DNA of 55,512 nt from contig CAYSBC010000004.1 in NCBI GenBank assembly GCA_964429195.1, positions 1 through 55,512 on the forward strand, read 5' to 3'. Position 1 is the stretch's first letter. Every line of letters starts with the position of its first letter. The translations under genes were made by a program, and so were the position numbers. This document shows, one piece after another, positions 15,033 to 24,056 of this stretch. This stretch comes from JBBAFM01 sp041655415 (GTDB lineage: Bacteria; Bacillota; Clostridia; Peptostreptococcales; JAAYPU01). The notes beneath the pieces are model-generated. The model saw only the letters and a program-made list of their open reading frames with translations, had not been told where the DNA came from and did not search any database.

Positions 15033-17486
15033 CTATCTTACAGGACAAATTCCACCTTCGCATCCATCATTACCAATATCAAATTGAATTTCTTCTTTTT
15101 CATATTTGCCTATTAAAGATGGAATAAAAGGCCGCATTTCGTCTTTTCGCTTCAAGTATTCTTCCTTTGTTATTTCTTCAAATGGCAATAATTCATAAAA
15201 ACTATCATCATAGGAAAGGAAAGATAAGGCAACACAATCATCCCAATTATCCCATACCCATTCCTCTACAGCTTCCCATTCCGAATCCCTTACATGGACG
15301 GTAATGGAGCAATTGTGATCCACATAGCTTTTCATAAACATCTTATAGATTTCAAGCTGTTCAATGGCAGATACATCACTTTTAGTCCTTCCCTCAGGGA
15401 CACGGACAGGGAATTCTACAACCTTGGTTGAACAGGTTTCTTTATCCTGTCCTACTTCCGGCAATACAGAATAACCTAATTCTTCGCAGACCTTCACCAA
15501 AGGATCATCACTGCTTATTCTTATTCTTCTTATGAAATAAGGTGCATGAGAAAAATGTACTCCGCTTGAAACGACAGGAAGTAAACTTAAGGTTCCCTCC
15601 GGCTTCACAGTGGTGATAAGCAAAGGTTTTTCTTGCCCTAATTCTGTTGCGTACTCATCAGCCGCTTGTCTCGCCGTTTCACGAAGTTGCTTTAATAAAG
15701 CTGCCTGATCCTCCATGGACAACTGGGTAGCATTGACCATATCCTGCCAACCGGTTAAAGAGCATCCAAGTAATTTATCTCTTTGCTGAACTGCATCCCA
15801 CTCCGGTATTTCAAGCTCTGTACAGGTCATCCTGTAACCTGCCCTGGCTGACAACCTTTGGGCACCAAGAAGTCCTATCCTATCCAACTCGCCCTTGCTG
15901 TCAACAAAGGCCATCACATTCACTGTTGTCAGGTTGCAAAGACCTTTAGAGTCTAACAGGATTTCTGCGCAGGGATTAACGCCTTTGAAATTCGGTCTCC
16001 TCTTAGCACCTGCTTCCTCATTGACCCAACCGGGTTCTCCCGAATATCGCATTTGCTGAATATGCCAATGGAGTTGTTCCCTTGTAGGCTTATTTCTATA
16101 AAAGATGGAGTTATTGCTCATTTGTCTGTGAGCTATATCTTGATCAATGACCCAACTTTCATTTACTTTTTTATAAAGTTCGGATTTAGCTTGTATGGTT
16201 TCCTTATCATCTGCATCGAGTAGAAGAATTTCTGCTGTTCTTCTAACTCCGCCCACCACTACATTTTCACCAATGATGTTGGCTATGTCTAAGCAATCGA
16301 TGGGTCGAAGCTTTATTTTCTCTTGGCTTCCAAGCTTTTTAGCCTTTCGGATGACTTTATCTATTTTCAGAAACATATTCTTCATACTGGCATGTCCACT
16401 GGCTGTTCCACCAAAAGTCTTTAACTTTTCTCCTTTGGGCCTAACATTGTCATAATTCAATATGACCGTGTTGATTTTTCGATATTCATTGCTGAAAATA
16501 ATTTTAAAATAATAATCCAAGGATTGAACCCAACCCTCTTTACTATCTCCTATAATGATTTTAACCGTATCATTATGTGAAAATTCTAAGGATGTATTTT
16601 CTTTTCTCTTTTCCATTTCTATCGGTGTATAAAATTCATGAATCATCTCCACATTGGTTCTAACCTTAGGTAATTTCTTGACATCTTCCTTAAGAATACG
16701 AATACCTACCCCTGAACCGACCATAAGAAGATAAAAAATATCCCTAAAAGCTGAAAAACTATCGATAACCTGAAAAGAACAGTTATAATTGGCCATAGGA
16801 TAATGCTTCGCTACATCCGTACTCCCTACCCACAAAGTCCTCCCAGATAAAAACTGCTTCATTTCATAGACATTGTGATAGAGCTTTTCCGCCTCAGATT
16901 TCGAAGTCGGTACTAAACTGCAATTATATTCTACGGCTCTTCTGACAGTTTCCCACCAATATTCTCTTCTCTTTTCCTCAGAAATCCACCTGGAATAAGT
17001 ACGATAATATACAAAATCCCCCAGCTGGCTCATAGGTGAAGATCGATGTTTGTACTTGCTTATGAAATCATCCGCAATAACCCTTCCGTCTCTTCTTTTT
17101 CTTGCATCTCTCGTTTTATCCCTTTCATACCTGTAAATAATAAATTTTTTCGCCACATCTGTTCTCTCATTGGACATTAAACAATCTTCTGCAATGTCTT
17201 GTATTTCTTCAACTTCAATTTGATTGCCTGCTTTATGTATTTTTTCACTAATCTGGGCCAATACTTTATCAATATACGCATTGTCCACACCTAATTTTGT
17301 TTCCTTCATCGCATTTCTTATAGCATTCTTAATTTTATCCTCATTAAATCCAACTAAAGTCCCATCTCTTTTAATTACTTTCAAGGTTTTCTCCTTTCCA
17401 TACACGTCAACATATGGGGTATCTTTTTTACAATCTACTACATCTAGTATATTTTGATTGTACATCCCTTCTAATAGAGCTGTCAA
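15033..17486 (-). CDS. nrdJ: Adenosylcobalamin-dependent ribonucleoside-triphosphate reductase (class II)
   Basis: 817 residues. It reduces ribonucleoside triphosphates to deoxyribonucleotides using coenzyme B12, so it works without oxygen. An ATP-cone allosteric domain fills about residues 35-130 (KVIKRDGTLVGFNEDKI). The catalytic part is of the monomeric RTPR type (DFVYYRTYSRWI, FKGVNPCAEILLDSKGLCNL, TVKPEGTLSLLPVVSSGVH). The C terminus CEGGICPVR carries the redox-shuttle cysteine pair, as in the Lactobacillus enzyme. The start is unsure: a TTG at 17486 lacks a clear ribosome site, while the ATG at 17465 abuts AGAAGGG with no spacing. No B12 riboswitch is visible upstream. Confidence 0.95.
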   Translation of the reverse strand: MTALLEGMYNQNILDVVDCKKDTPYVDVYGKEKTLKVIKRDGTLVGFNEDKIKNAIRNAMKETKLGVDNAYIDKVLAQISEKIHKAGNQIEVEEIQDIAEDCLMSNERTDVAKKFIIYRYERDKTRDARKRRDGRVIADDFISKYKHRSSPMSQLGDFVYYRTYSRWISEEKRREYWWETVRRAVEYNCSLVPTSKSEAEKLYHNVYEMKQFLSGRTLWVGSTDVAKHYPMANYNCSFQVIDSFSAFRDIFYLLMVGSGVGIRILKEDVKKLPKVRTNVEMIHEFYTPIEMEKRKENTSLEFSHNDTVKIIIGDSKEGWVQSLDYYFKIIFSNEYRKINTVILNYDNVRPKGEKLKTFGGTASGHASMKNMFLKIDKVIRKAKKLGSQEKIKLRPIDCLDIANIIGENVVVGGVRRTAEILLLDADDKETIQAKSELYKKVNESWVIDQDIAHRQMSNNSIFYRNKPTREQLHWHIQQMRYSGEPGWVNEEAGAKRRPNFKGVNPCAEILLDSKGLCNLTTVNVMAFVDSKGELDRIGLLGAQRLSARAGYRMTCTELEIPEWDAVQQRDKLLGCSLTGWQDMVNATQLSMEDQAALLKQLRETARQAADEYATELGQEKPLLITTVKPEGTLSLLPVVSSGVHFSHAPYFIRRIRISSDDPLVKVCEELGYSVLPEVGQDKETCSTKVVEFPVRVPEGRTKSDVSAIEQLEIYKMFMKSYVDHNCSITVHVRDSEWEAVEEWVWDNWDDCVALSFLSYDDSFYELLPFEEITKEEYLKRKDEMRPFIPSLIGKYEKEEIQFDIGNDGCEGGICPVR

Positions 17487-17569
17487 GGCATAGTTCCAAT
17501 GTCAGGAATCTTTTTGCCTGCAAAATTGCTCTTATGCAAAAAGAATACATTTTTTATAGGTCAATCTTA

Positions 17570-17598
17570 TTGACTTTAAAAAGCAGGTTGACTAGAAT
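17570..17598 (+). promoter_or_regulatory. Promoter for the aconitase-isocitrate dehydrogenase operon
   Basis: TTGACT (17570-17575), a 17-base spacer, then TAGAAT (17593-17598), about 97 bases before the aconitase start. It lies in the divergent region shared with nrdJ. Confidence 0.7.
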
Positions 17599-17694
17599 AA
17601 ATTGTATACAAAAATAAAATTGAATACAATTGGATATATTTTAATGCCTATTTTATGCATTAAAATCAATCAATAAATGAGGGAGGAACTCTTG

Positions 17695-19608
17695 ATGGGA
17701 AAAAATTTAGCTTATAAAATACTGGAAAATCACTTAGTACAAGGTACTTTAGAACCCGGTACCGAGATTACCATAAAAATCGATCAAACACTTACACAGG
17801 ACTCAACAGGTACCATGGTCTATTTGCAATTAGAAGCTATGGGTGTTGATAAAATTAAAACTGAATTATCTGTAGCCTATATCGATCATAATACTTTGCA
17901 ATCAGGTTTTGAAAATGCGGATGACCATGCATTTATCAAAAGTGTTGCCCAAAGACATGGTGTGGTCTATTCAAAGCCGGGCAATGGAATATGCCATCAG
18001 TTGCACTTAGAAAACTATGGTATACCAGGAAAAACCCTTTTAGGTTCAGATAGCCATACCCCTACCGGCGGCGGTCTGGGCATGATTGCTATAGGTGCCG
18101 GAGGATTGGACGTAGCCGTTGCTATGGCCAAGGGAACCTATAGTCTTACTGTTCCAAAGGTCATCAATGTCAAGCTTACAGGAGAACTCAAGCCTTGGGT
18201 ATCTGCAAAGGATGTTATCCTCCATGTTTTGCAGAAATTAACGGTGAAGGGTGGCGTCAATAAAATAGTTGAATATACCGGTGAAGGCGTTAAAACCCTT
18301 TCGGTTACAGACAGAGCTACCATTACCAATATGGGTGCTGAATTAGGGGCAACCACATCCATTTTTCCAAGTGACGAAAATACAGAAGAATATTTAAGAC
18401 TTCAAGGAAGACCGGATGATTTTGTAGCCTTATCGGCTGATGCAGATGCTACCTACGATGAGGTTCTTGAGGTCAATTTATCCGAATTGGAGCCTTTAGC
18501 TGCAAAACCTCATAGCCCTGATAACGTGGATACGGTGAAAAATATAGGTCCCATAAAAATTGATCAGGTAGCTATCGGAAGCTGTACCAATTCTTCTTAT
18601 ACAGACTTGATGAAGGTAGCCTTAATCTTAAAAGGTAAAAAAGTCCATCCGGATGTGAGTTTAGTTATCTCTCCCGGCTCAAGCAGAATCACGAGTAAAA
18701 TGGCTGAAAATGGCGCATTAATGGCTCTTATTAATTCTGGGGCCAGAATTATAGAAAATGCATGCGGTCCGTGTATCGGTATGGGTCAATCACCAAAATC
18801 TGGTGCTGTTTCCCTAAGAACATTTAATCGAAACTTCAAGGGACGAAGTGGTACCCAAGATGCCGACGTTTATTTAGTAAGCCCTGAAACAGCAGCTCTT
18901 TCTGCCATTGCGGGTGTATTAACCAATGATGCTGAGGGGTCCTTACCACCGATAGAAAGTGTGGAATTTACACCTAACGATAACTTCATCATCTATCCTG
19001 ATGAGCGTGAAAAGAATGAAATCCCTGTGGAAATGGGTCCTAATATCAAGCCATTCCCATTAAACAAAGCTTTGGAGGATACCCTGGGTGGTAAAGTTAT
19101 GCTTAAAACGGGGAATAATATAACAACGGATGACATCATGCCATCCAATGCCAAATTACTTCCTTACCGCTCCAATGTTCCTCACCTTGCAAAATTCTGC
19201 TTTGAAGGAATTGATCCGGAATTCCCGGCAAGATGTGAAGAAAACAATGGAGGCATCATTATCGGAGGGGAAAACTATGGACAAGGCTCAAGCCGCGAGC
19301 ACGCTGCCCTTGCACCCTTACAATTAGGTATAAAATTCATCGTTACAAAATCCTTCGCTAGAATTCACAGGTCCAATCTCATCAATAGCGGGATTATACC
19401 TTTGACCTTTGTCCATGAAAGTGATTATGATCGCATTGAACTTTACGATGAATTATGGATTGAAAATGTTATCGAATCCATAAAACAAGACACAATTACC
19501 CTTCAAAATAAAACAAAAAATGAAAGCTACCAGGTCAAAGCTGATTTATCTGAGCTTGAACTGGCCATGATACTAGCAGGTGGACAAATCAATTATTTGA
19601 GATCTTAA
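17695..19608 (+). CDS. Aconitate hydratase, about 640-residue type
   Basis: 637 residues from the ATG at 17695 (MGKNLAYK), behind GGGAGG with eight-base spacing; the ATG at 17677 lies upstream of that site. It isomerises citrate to isocitrate through a 4Fe-4S cluster. The cluster cysteines are in IGSCTNSSY and NACGPCIGMG. Other marks are LLGSDSHTPTGGGLG and, in the swivel domain, GGENYGQGSSREHAALAPL. The length fits the shorter clostridial/archaeal-type aconitase and not the 890-residue AcnA. It is followed by isocitrate dehydrogenase 15 bases on; together they make 2-oxoglutarate for glutamate synthesis. Homoaconitase or isopropylmalate isomerase is less likely, because those are usually split. 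Confidence 0.92.
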   Translation: MGKNLAYKILENHLVQGTLEPGTEITIKIDQTLTQDSTGTMVYLQLEAMGVDKIKTELSVAYIDHNTLQSGFENADDHAFIKSVAQRHGVVYSKPGNGICHQLHLENYGIPGKTLLGSDSHTPTGGGLGMIAIGAGGLDVAVAMAKGTYSLTVPKVINVKLTGELKPWVSAKDVILHVLQKLTVKGGVNKIVEYTGEGVKTLSVTDRATITNMGAELGATTSIFPSDENTEEYLRLQGRPDDFVALSADADATYDEVLEVNLSELEPLAAKPHSPDNVDTVKNIGPIKIDQVAIGSCTNSSYTDLMKVALILKGKKVHPDVSLVISPGSSRITSKMAENGALMALINSGARIIENACGPCIGMGQSPKSGAVSLRTFNRNFKGRSGTQDADVYLVSPETAALSAIAGVLTNDAEGSLPPIESVEFTPNDNFIIYPDEREKNEIPVEMGPNIKPFPLNKALEDTLGGKVMLKTGNNITTDDIMPSNAKLLPYRSNVPHLAKFCFEGIDPEFPARCEENNGGIIIGGENYGQGSSREHAALAPLQLGIKFIVTKSFARIHRSNLINSGIIPLTFVHESDYDRIELYDELWIENVIESIKQDTITLQNKTKNESYQVKADLSELELAMILAGGQINYLRS

Positions 19609-19623
19609 GAAAAGGAGATAAGA

Positions 19624-20769
19624 ATGGATTATATAAAAAACTTTGAACAACTCGTTATGGAACAATTAGCCAGAGTTGAACGTTTAAAAAATGAAGAGGA
19701 CTTTTTAGATTATCAAGGGCTGGATAAAATCATCATCGGCGTTATAGGCGGTGACGGTATAGGTCCTGCTATCACTAAGGAGGCCCAAAGAGTTATCGAA
19801 TTTTTACTGGCAAATCAAATTAAAAGCGGTAAGGTTGAACTCAGAGTCATCAATGGCTGTACGATAGAAAATCGTGCAGCAGTCGGAAAAGCCATACCGG
19901 ATGATGTCTTAGAGGAAATCAAAAAATGCCATGTTTTACTAAAAGGGCCTACCACTACACCGCGAAAAGGCGATGCTTGGGCCAATGTAGAAAGCGCTAA
20001 CGTAGCTATGCGAAAAGAGCTTGACCTTTTTGCCAACGTCAGACCTGTTAAGGTTCCTGAACTGGGTATTGATTGGACGTTTTTTAGAGAAAATACAGAA
20101 GACCTCTATGCCCTTGGCAGCCAAGGTATGAATATAAGCGACGATTTAGCTATTGACTTCAAGGTCATTACGACACAAGGAACAGAAAGAATAGCACGAT
20201 TAGCCTTTGAATACGCTAAGAATAATAACAAAAAAAGAGTAACCATTGTAACAAAAGCCAACGTTGTTAAAACAACGGATGGAAAATTCCTAGAGGTTTG
20301 TAAAAAAGTAGCCGAGGACTATCCAAATATCGAGGTTGATGACTGGTATATTGATATTATGACAGCCAAACTGATTGATGAAAAAAGAAGGACTCAATTT
20401 GAAGTCATGGTTCTTCCGAATCTTTACGGTGACATCCTTACAGATGAAGCCGCTGAATTCCAAGGCGGTGTAGGTACAGCAGGCAGTGCTAATTTAGGTA
20501 AGCGTTACTGCATGTTTGAAGCGATTCATGGTTCCGCCCCTCGCATGGTTGATGAGGGCAGAGATATTTATGCGGATCCTTCCAGCATTATCAGAGCCGG
20601 CGCCATGCTTTTAGCCCACATCGGGTATCATCAAGAAGCTGATAAACTCTACAAGGCCTTAGAAATCTGTACAATGACAGAGAAAAAAGTGACCTTGACC
20701 GGAAGAAGCGATGGCGCTACATCTTCAGAATTTGCAAATTATGTGATGGAAACGATACAAAAGCTATAG
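19624..20769 (+). CDS. Isocitrate dehydrogenase of the beta-decarboxylating family
   Basis: 381 residues. It oxidises and decarboxylates isocitrate to 2-oxoglutarate. Family marks are IGVIGGDGIGPAITKEA, the substrate loop VESANVAMRKELDLFANVRPVK, the Lys and Asp site in YIDIMTAKLI, and LYGDILTDEAAEFQGGVGTAGSANLG. The cofactor region reads IHGSAPRMVDEGRDIYADPSS. It does not carry the Lys-Tyr that marks the NADP enzyme of E. coli, so NAD or NADP use is not settled. The position after aconitase favours isocitrate over isopropylmalate as substrate. The start has AAAAGGAGATAAGA. A strong terminator follows. Confidence 0.9.
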   Translation: MDYIKNFEQLVMEQLARVERLKNEEDFLDYQGLDKIIIGVIGGDGIGPAITKEAQRVIEFLLANQIKSGKVELRVINGCTIENRAAVGKAIPDDVLEEIKKCHVLLKGPTTTPRKGDAWANVESANVAMRKELDLFANVRPVKVPELGIDWTFFRENTEDLYALGSQGMNISDDLAIDFKVITTQGTERIARLAFEYAKNNNKKRVTIVTKANVVKTTDGKFLEVCKKVAEDYPNIEVDDWYIDIMTAKLIDEKRRTQFEVMVLPNLYGDILTDEAAEFQGGVGTAGSANLGKRYCMFEAIHGSAPRMVDEGRDIYADPSSIIRAGAMLLAHIGYHQEADKLYKALEICTMTEKKVTLTGRSDGATSSEFANYVMETIQKL

Positions 20770-20800
20770 GGAATAAAAGCTTTGAATTGAAGTGATTGAT

Positions 20801-20842
20801 AAAAGAGAAGGGGGCGTTTTCACGGCTCCCTTCTCTTTTATT
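20801..20842 (+). terminator. Terminator of the aconitase-isocitrate dehydrogenase operon
   Basis: AAAAGAGAAGGG (20801-20812) pairs with CCCTTCTCTTTT (20828-20839), 12 perfect base pairs with a T-rich continuation. Confidence 0.88.
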
Positions 20843-20870
20843 TATCCTCTTGCTATAGGGGGTGTTGCAG

Positions 20871-21206
20871 TTATTTTACAACTGTTAATAACATTTTGAA
20901 TTTTGTAATAGCCTTTACGGCATGAGGAATATTGGCGGGCATGACAACTGTTTCCCCTGCCTTTAATCTGTATTCCTTATCTTCAATGGTAATTAAAGCT
21001 TCCCCATCTAAAATAACAACCATGGCATCTCCGGGTGCTGCATGAGTACTCACCCCTTCTTCTTCATCAAAGGCAAGTATCGTAATCCCTACGCCCGGCT
21101 TTTGAGCTAATGTTAAGCTTGCAACCTTTCCTTTTTCGTAGTCGACTAAATTCACCAAATCAAAAACCTTGGAATGTTCAATATTTTTAATTAATACAGC
21201 TGACAT
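20871..21206 (-). CDS. Small cupin-domain protein (second of a pair)
   Basis: 111 residues, a single cupin barrel of unknown role. Motif 1 is weak: STHAAPGDAMVVILDGEA keeps one His and the Gly-Asp that stands where the usual Glu region begins. Motif 2 is clear: GETVVMPANIPHAVKAI with its His. Such proteins often bind a metal or small ligand. It follows the other cupin by five bases and reads AAAGGAGAATAG before the ATG. It ends close to the terminator of the isocitrate dehydrogenase gene on the other strand. Function cannot be inferred from neighbours. Confidence 0.85.
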   Translation of the reverse strand: MSAVLIKNIEHSKVFDLVNLVDYEKGKVASLTLAQKPGVGITILAFDEEEGVSTHAAPGDAMVVILDGEALITIEDKEYRLKAGETVVMPANIPHAVKAITKFKMLLTVVK

Positions 21207-21211
21207 TTTAT

Positions 21212-21550
21212 CTATTCTCCTTTATTCAATGTTATTTGTAATACCTTAAAAGCACCCTTGCCACCAATAGCATGGAGTGTGTGAGCAGGTACCATCAGAG
21301 TATCCCCAGTTTTCAATAAAAGCTCTTTGCCATTTTGAGTGATGAAGGTTTCTCCCTCTAAAATAAGATACATGGTATCCCCAAAATATTCCTCTTCGCT
21401 AACAGTCTCCTTATCTGAAAATGTAAATAAAGACATCTGTACATGATTGCTTTTAGATAAGGCCATACTGATAATTTGATCCTTCTTCGGCTCAATTAAA
21501 GAAGCTATTTCCATAGGTTTTTCCGTAGGTAGGTTTCTAAGCCTTTCCAT
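21212..21550 (-). CDS. Small cupin-domain protein (first of a pair), motif-1 histidines missing
   Basis: 112 residues. Its fold pattern matches the next gene, so the two look like a tandem duplication that has diverged: EEEYFGDTMYLILEGETFI lines up with HAAPGDAMVVILDGEALI, and GDTLMVPAHTLHAIGG with GETVVMPANIPHAV. Motif 1 has no histidine at all here, so the metal site is probably incomplete and the protein may be a ligand or partner binder. GGGAGATT precedes the start. No family name beyond cupin is justified. Confidence 0.82.
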   Translation of the reverse strand: MERLRNLPTEKPMEIASLIEPKKDQIISMALSKSNHVQMSLFTFSDKETVSEEEYFGDTMYLILEGETFITQNGKELLLKTGDTLMVPAHTLHAIGGKGAFKVLQITLNKGE

Positions 21551-21707
21551 CCTTTTAATCTCCCTCCCTTATACAACTCTTAAACTTTCAATATTTTATA
21601 CTATACCCTAAAGCTCGACCCTTAAACCATCCTTACCATTTTATCTTAGAATAATCTAGTTTTCAGCTGCACTGGATAGAATCTTCTATCATAAAAAGGC
21701 GGTTTTC

Positions 21708-22209
21708 TTACACCATCGAACTTTCCAAAAGGAGCTTAGTATACTCTCTTTGGGGATGATTAAAAATATCGGTAGAGGACCCTTCCTCAATAATCTCACC
21801 CTGATACATGACATAAATTCTGTCTGAAATTTTCTGTGCCAATGCGAGGTCATGAGTGATAAACAGCATGGAGAATCCTTCTTGATTCTGTAATCCTTTT
21901 AAAAGCCTGATAATATTTGCTCCCGTAGATGGATCCAGCATGGCACTAATCTCATCTGCAATCAACAATGCAGGTTTCATAGTAAAGTTCAGTATCCTGA
22001 TAGAGAATACTCCCCTCCACTTCTGCTTTTCCTTTCAAAAGTCCCATGATGGAAAGGGCTAAAGTGGATTTTCCGGAACCGGATTCTCCTATTATTCCTA
22101 TACTGTCTCCTCGATTTACTTTTAAATGGATATGGTCTATAGCTTTTATTCCCTTACTGGAATTATAGGATACCGACAGGTTTTTTATGTTTAAAATCTC
22201 CTTTTCCAT
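21708..22209 (-). pseudogene. Collapsed ABC-transporter ATPase (D-type start joined to F-type end)
   Basis: Two short reading frames lie head to tail in different frames. The first (22209 to 21952) starts at a good AAGGAGGTAAA-ATG and has a Dpp/Opp D-type N terminus with Walker A GESGSGKST, then stops after GSILYQDTELYY. The second resumes at about 21980 with KPALLIADEISAMLDPST and FITHDLALAQKISDR, a Walker B and H-loop portion more like an F subunit. The whole middle, with the Q-loop and the LSGGQ signature, is missing. The simplest reading is one deletion of roughly 1 kb that fused the D and F genes out of frame. No other ATPase for this importer is present in the window. Confidence 0.82.
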
Positions 22210-22226
22210 TTTACCTCCTTATACGC

Positions 22227-23090
22227 CTATAATTTTTCATTTATTATTTTCTCCATATCTCTGCTGATAAAGGATATGGCTAGGATCAAAGATATTAAGC
22301 AAAGCAGGGGGGAGAGTACCCACCATTTCCAAAAGGGGGTGAAATAAATTCCAGAAAAATTCAGCCCTCGATTGAGCATCATTCCCCAGCTTTTTACTGT
22401 AGGATCTCCCAAACCTAAAAAAGCAATTCCTGCCTCCGCCATAATGCCATGGCTTATGATCTTTATAATGCTGACCATCAAGATAGGAAAAATTAAAGGA
22501 ATAAAATGTTTCGTCAATAAATGAAAAAATCCCGCCCCGTAGTTTCTTGCAAGTATAATGAATCTCTCTTCCTTGACTAGAAGAACCTTGGACCTGGCAA
22601 TTTTCGCAGGTCTAACCCATGATAAAAGAGAGATTACTAAAATTATATTCCCAATTCCCGAACCGAAAAACATACCCAGCACTAATATCATAGGCATATG
22701 GGGAAGAGTCATGAATATATCGCATAGTCCCATAAGGATTTTATCTATTTTTCCACCATAGTAACCTGCCAGGACTCCTAATATGCTCCCTCCCAATCCA
22801 GCTAATAAACCTGAGCTTACACCTATAAGAATGCTTATCCCTGCCCCATATAGTATTTGAGCCAATATATCGATGCCTAAATCATCTGTTCCTAAAAAAT
22901 GCTTGAGGCTAGGGGGCTCCAATGAGCTTCCTGTTGGTATTCTATGGCTATCACTTCCTGATAGAAAATAGAGAGCTCCTGTTATCAAGATTACTAAAAG
23001 AATGAAGATGCTTATTTTACCATATATGCTCATCTTACTTAGCACTGTACCTTTGAATTTTCTTATTTTCATAGCAGAACCTAACTCCAT
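22227..23090 (-). CDS. ABC importer permease, DppC/NikC type
   Basis: 287 residues with about six membrane segments. The first TM is at 24-45, and after it comes the C-type periplasmic stretch GSSLEPPSLKHFLGTDDLGIDILAQILYG. The coupling-helix region contains FIILARNYGAGFFHLLTKHFIP, like the EAA loop. The late IMAEAGIAFLGLGDPTVKSWGMML is strongly diagnostic of the peptide/nickel family. A start at 23090 has AGGGA; a second ATG at 23072 has GGAG further away. It is the fourth gene of the minus-strand cluster, intact, and sits before the broken ATPase. Confidence 0.88.
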   Translation of the reverse strand: MELGSAMKIRKFKGTVLSKMSIYGKISIFILLVILITGALYFLSGSDSHRIPTGSSLEPPSLKHFLGTDDLGIDILAQILYGAGISILIGVSSGLLAGLGGSILGVLAGYYGGKIDKILMGLCDIFMTLPHMPMILVLGMFFGSGIGNIILVISLLSWVRPAKIARSKVLLVKEERFIILARNYGAGFFHLLTKHFIPLIFPILMVSIIKIISHGIMAEAGIAFLGLGDPTVKSWGMMLNRGLNFSGIYFTPFWKWWVLSPLLCLISLILAISFISRDMEKIINEKL

Positions 23091-23099
23091 TTTTTGTCC

Positions 23100-24056
23100 C
23101 TATCCTATTCTAGGATCCATTTTCTTACAAAAGACATCGGATAGATAGCTAAAAAATAATACCATGATAGCTATAATCAACAATATCCCTTGAATTAAAA
23201 CATAATCTCTTACTAAAAAGGCCTCTCTCATCAATCTTCCTACTCCGGGGTAGGAAAAAACATTTTCCACTAGAATAGCTCCACCAAATAATCCCCCTAA
23301 ACTCATGAAAATTCTTGCCACAATAGGAGGCATCCCATTTCTTAAAGCGTGATAAAAGAGTATGCGTTTCTTTTTTAACCCCTTACCCTTTGCTGTTTGG
23401 ATATAATCTTGGGATAAGACGGTCAACATACTACTTCGGGCAAGCAAATAGAATTCCCCTATTTTAACTAAAGAAAGCGTCAAAACAGGCAGGGTCCCAT
23501 GATAGATGATATCTATTAAATAATATAATTTTGTCTGAAAATTCCCAAAGGCTGTCATGCCGCCAGCCAATGGAAACAATCCCAGTCGCGCTGCGAAGAT
23601 AAACAATAAAAATATTCCTAATAAAAAAGAGGGTATTTCAGAAAAAACTGTCATCGAAAAATAGGCGAATTTATCTAAAAATCCATTTCTGGAATAAGCC
23701 GATACAGTTCCCAAGAAGACACCTATAATACTGCTTATAAGCAAGGACGTCAGTACGATAAAGAGAGTCCAAGGTAAGCGAGTAAATATGAGCTCTAGCA
23801 CCGAAATATTATAATAGATGCTGTATCCCAAATCCCCCTTCAAAAGACCCTTTATATAATTTAAAAACTGTATATACAAAGGCCTATCTAATCCATAATA
23901 GGCCTTATATTCTTCTATTTGTTTCTCTGAATAAGCTACACTTACATTCCCATCATCTACGGATAGGTATAAAAATGGATCTCCCGGCATGAATCTCGGC
24001 AGGAAAAAATTGATAATGAGGATGGTCGTAAAGATCAATAGATAATGCTTTTTCAT
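23100..24056 (-). CDS. ABC importer permease, DppB/NikB type
   Basis: About 318 residues. It opens with a TM, then FFLPRFMPGDPF, typical of B-type permeases, and has RPLYIQFLNYIKGLLKGDLGYS. The EAA-type loop is TAKGKGLKKKRILFYHALRNGMPPIVARI, and LFGGAILVENVFSYPGVGRLM follows; both are classic for this family. The ATG at 24056 overlaps the stop of the substrate-binding gene as TGATG, so translation is coupled. With 22227-23090 it forms the membrane channel. Transport cargo is discussed under the binding protein. Confidence 0.9.
   Translation of the reverse strand: MKKHYLLIFTTILIINFFLPRFMPGDPFLYLSVDDGNVSVAYSEKQIEEYKAYYGLDRPLYIQFLNYIKGLLKGDLGYSIYYNISVLELIFTRLPWTLFIVLTSLLISSIIGVFLGTVSAYSRNGFLDKFAYFSMTVFSEIPSFLLGIFLLFIFAARLGLFPLAGGMTAFGNFQTKLYYLIDIIYHGTLPVLTLSLVKIGEFYLLARSSMLTVLSQDYIQTAKGKGLKKKRILFYHALRNGMPPIVARIFMSLGGLFGGAILVENVFSYPGVGRLMREAFLVRDYVLIQGILLIIAIMVLFFSYLSDVFCKKMDPRIG

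Noticed and set aside
17487..17694. Possible cobalamin riboswitch ahead of nrdJ
   Set aside because: No B12-box or matching helices are visible on the minus strand; only promoter-like sequence for the aconitase operon was found.
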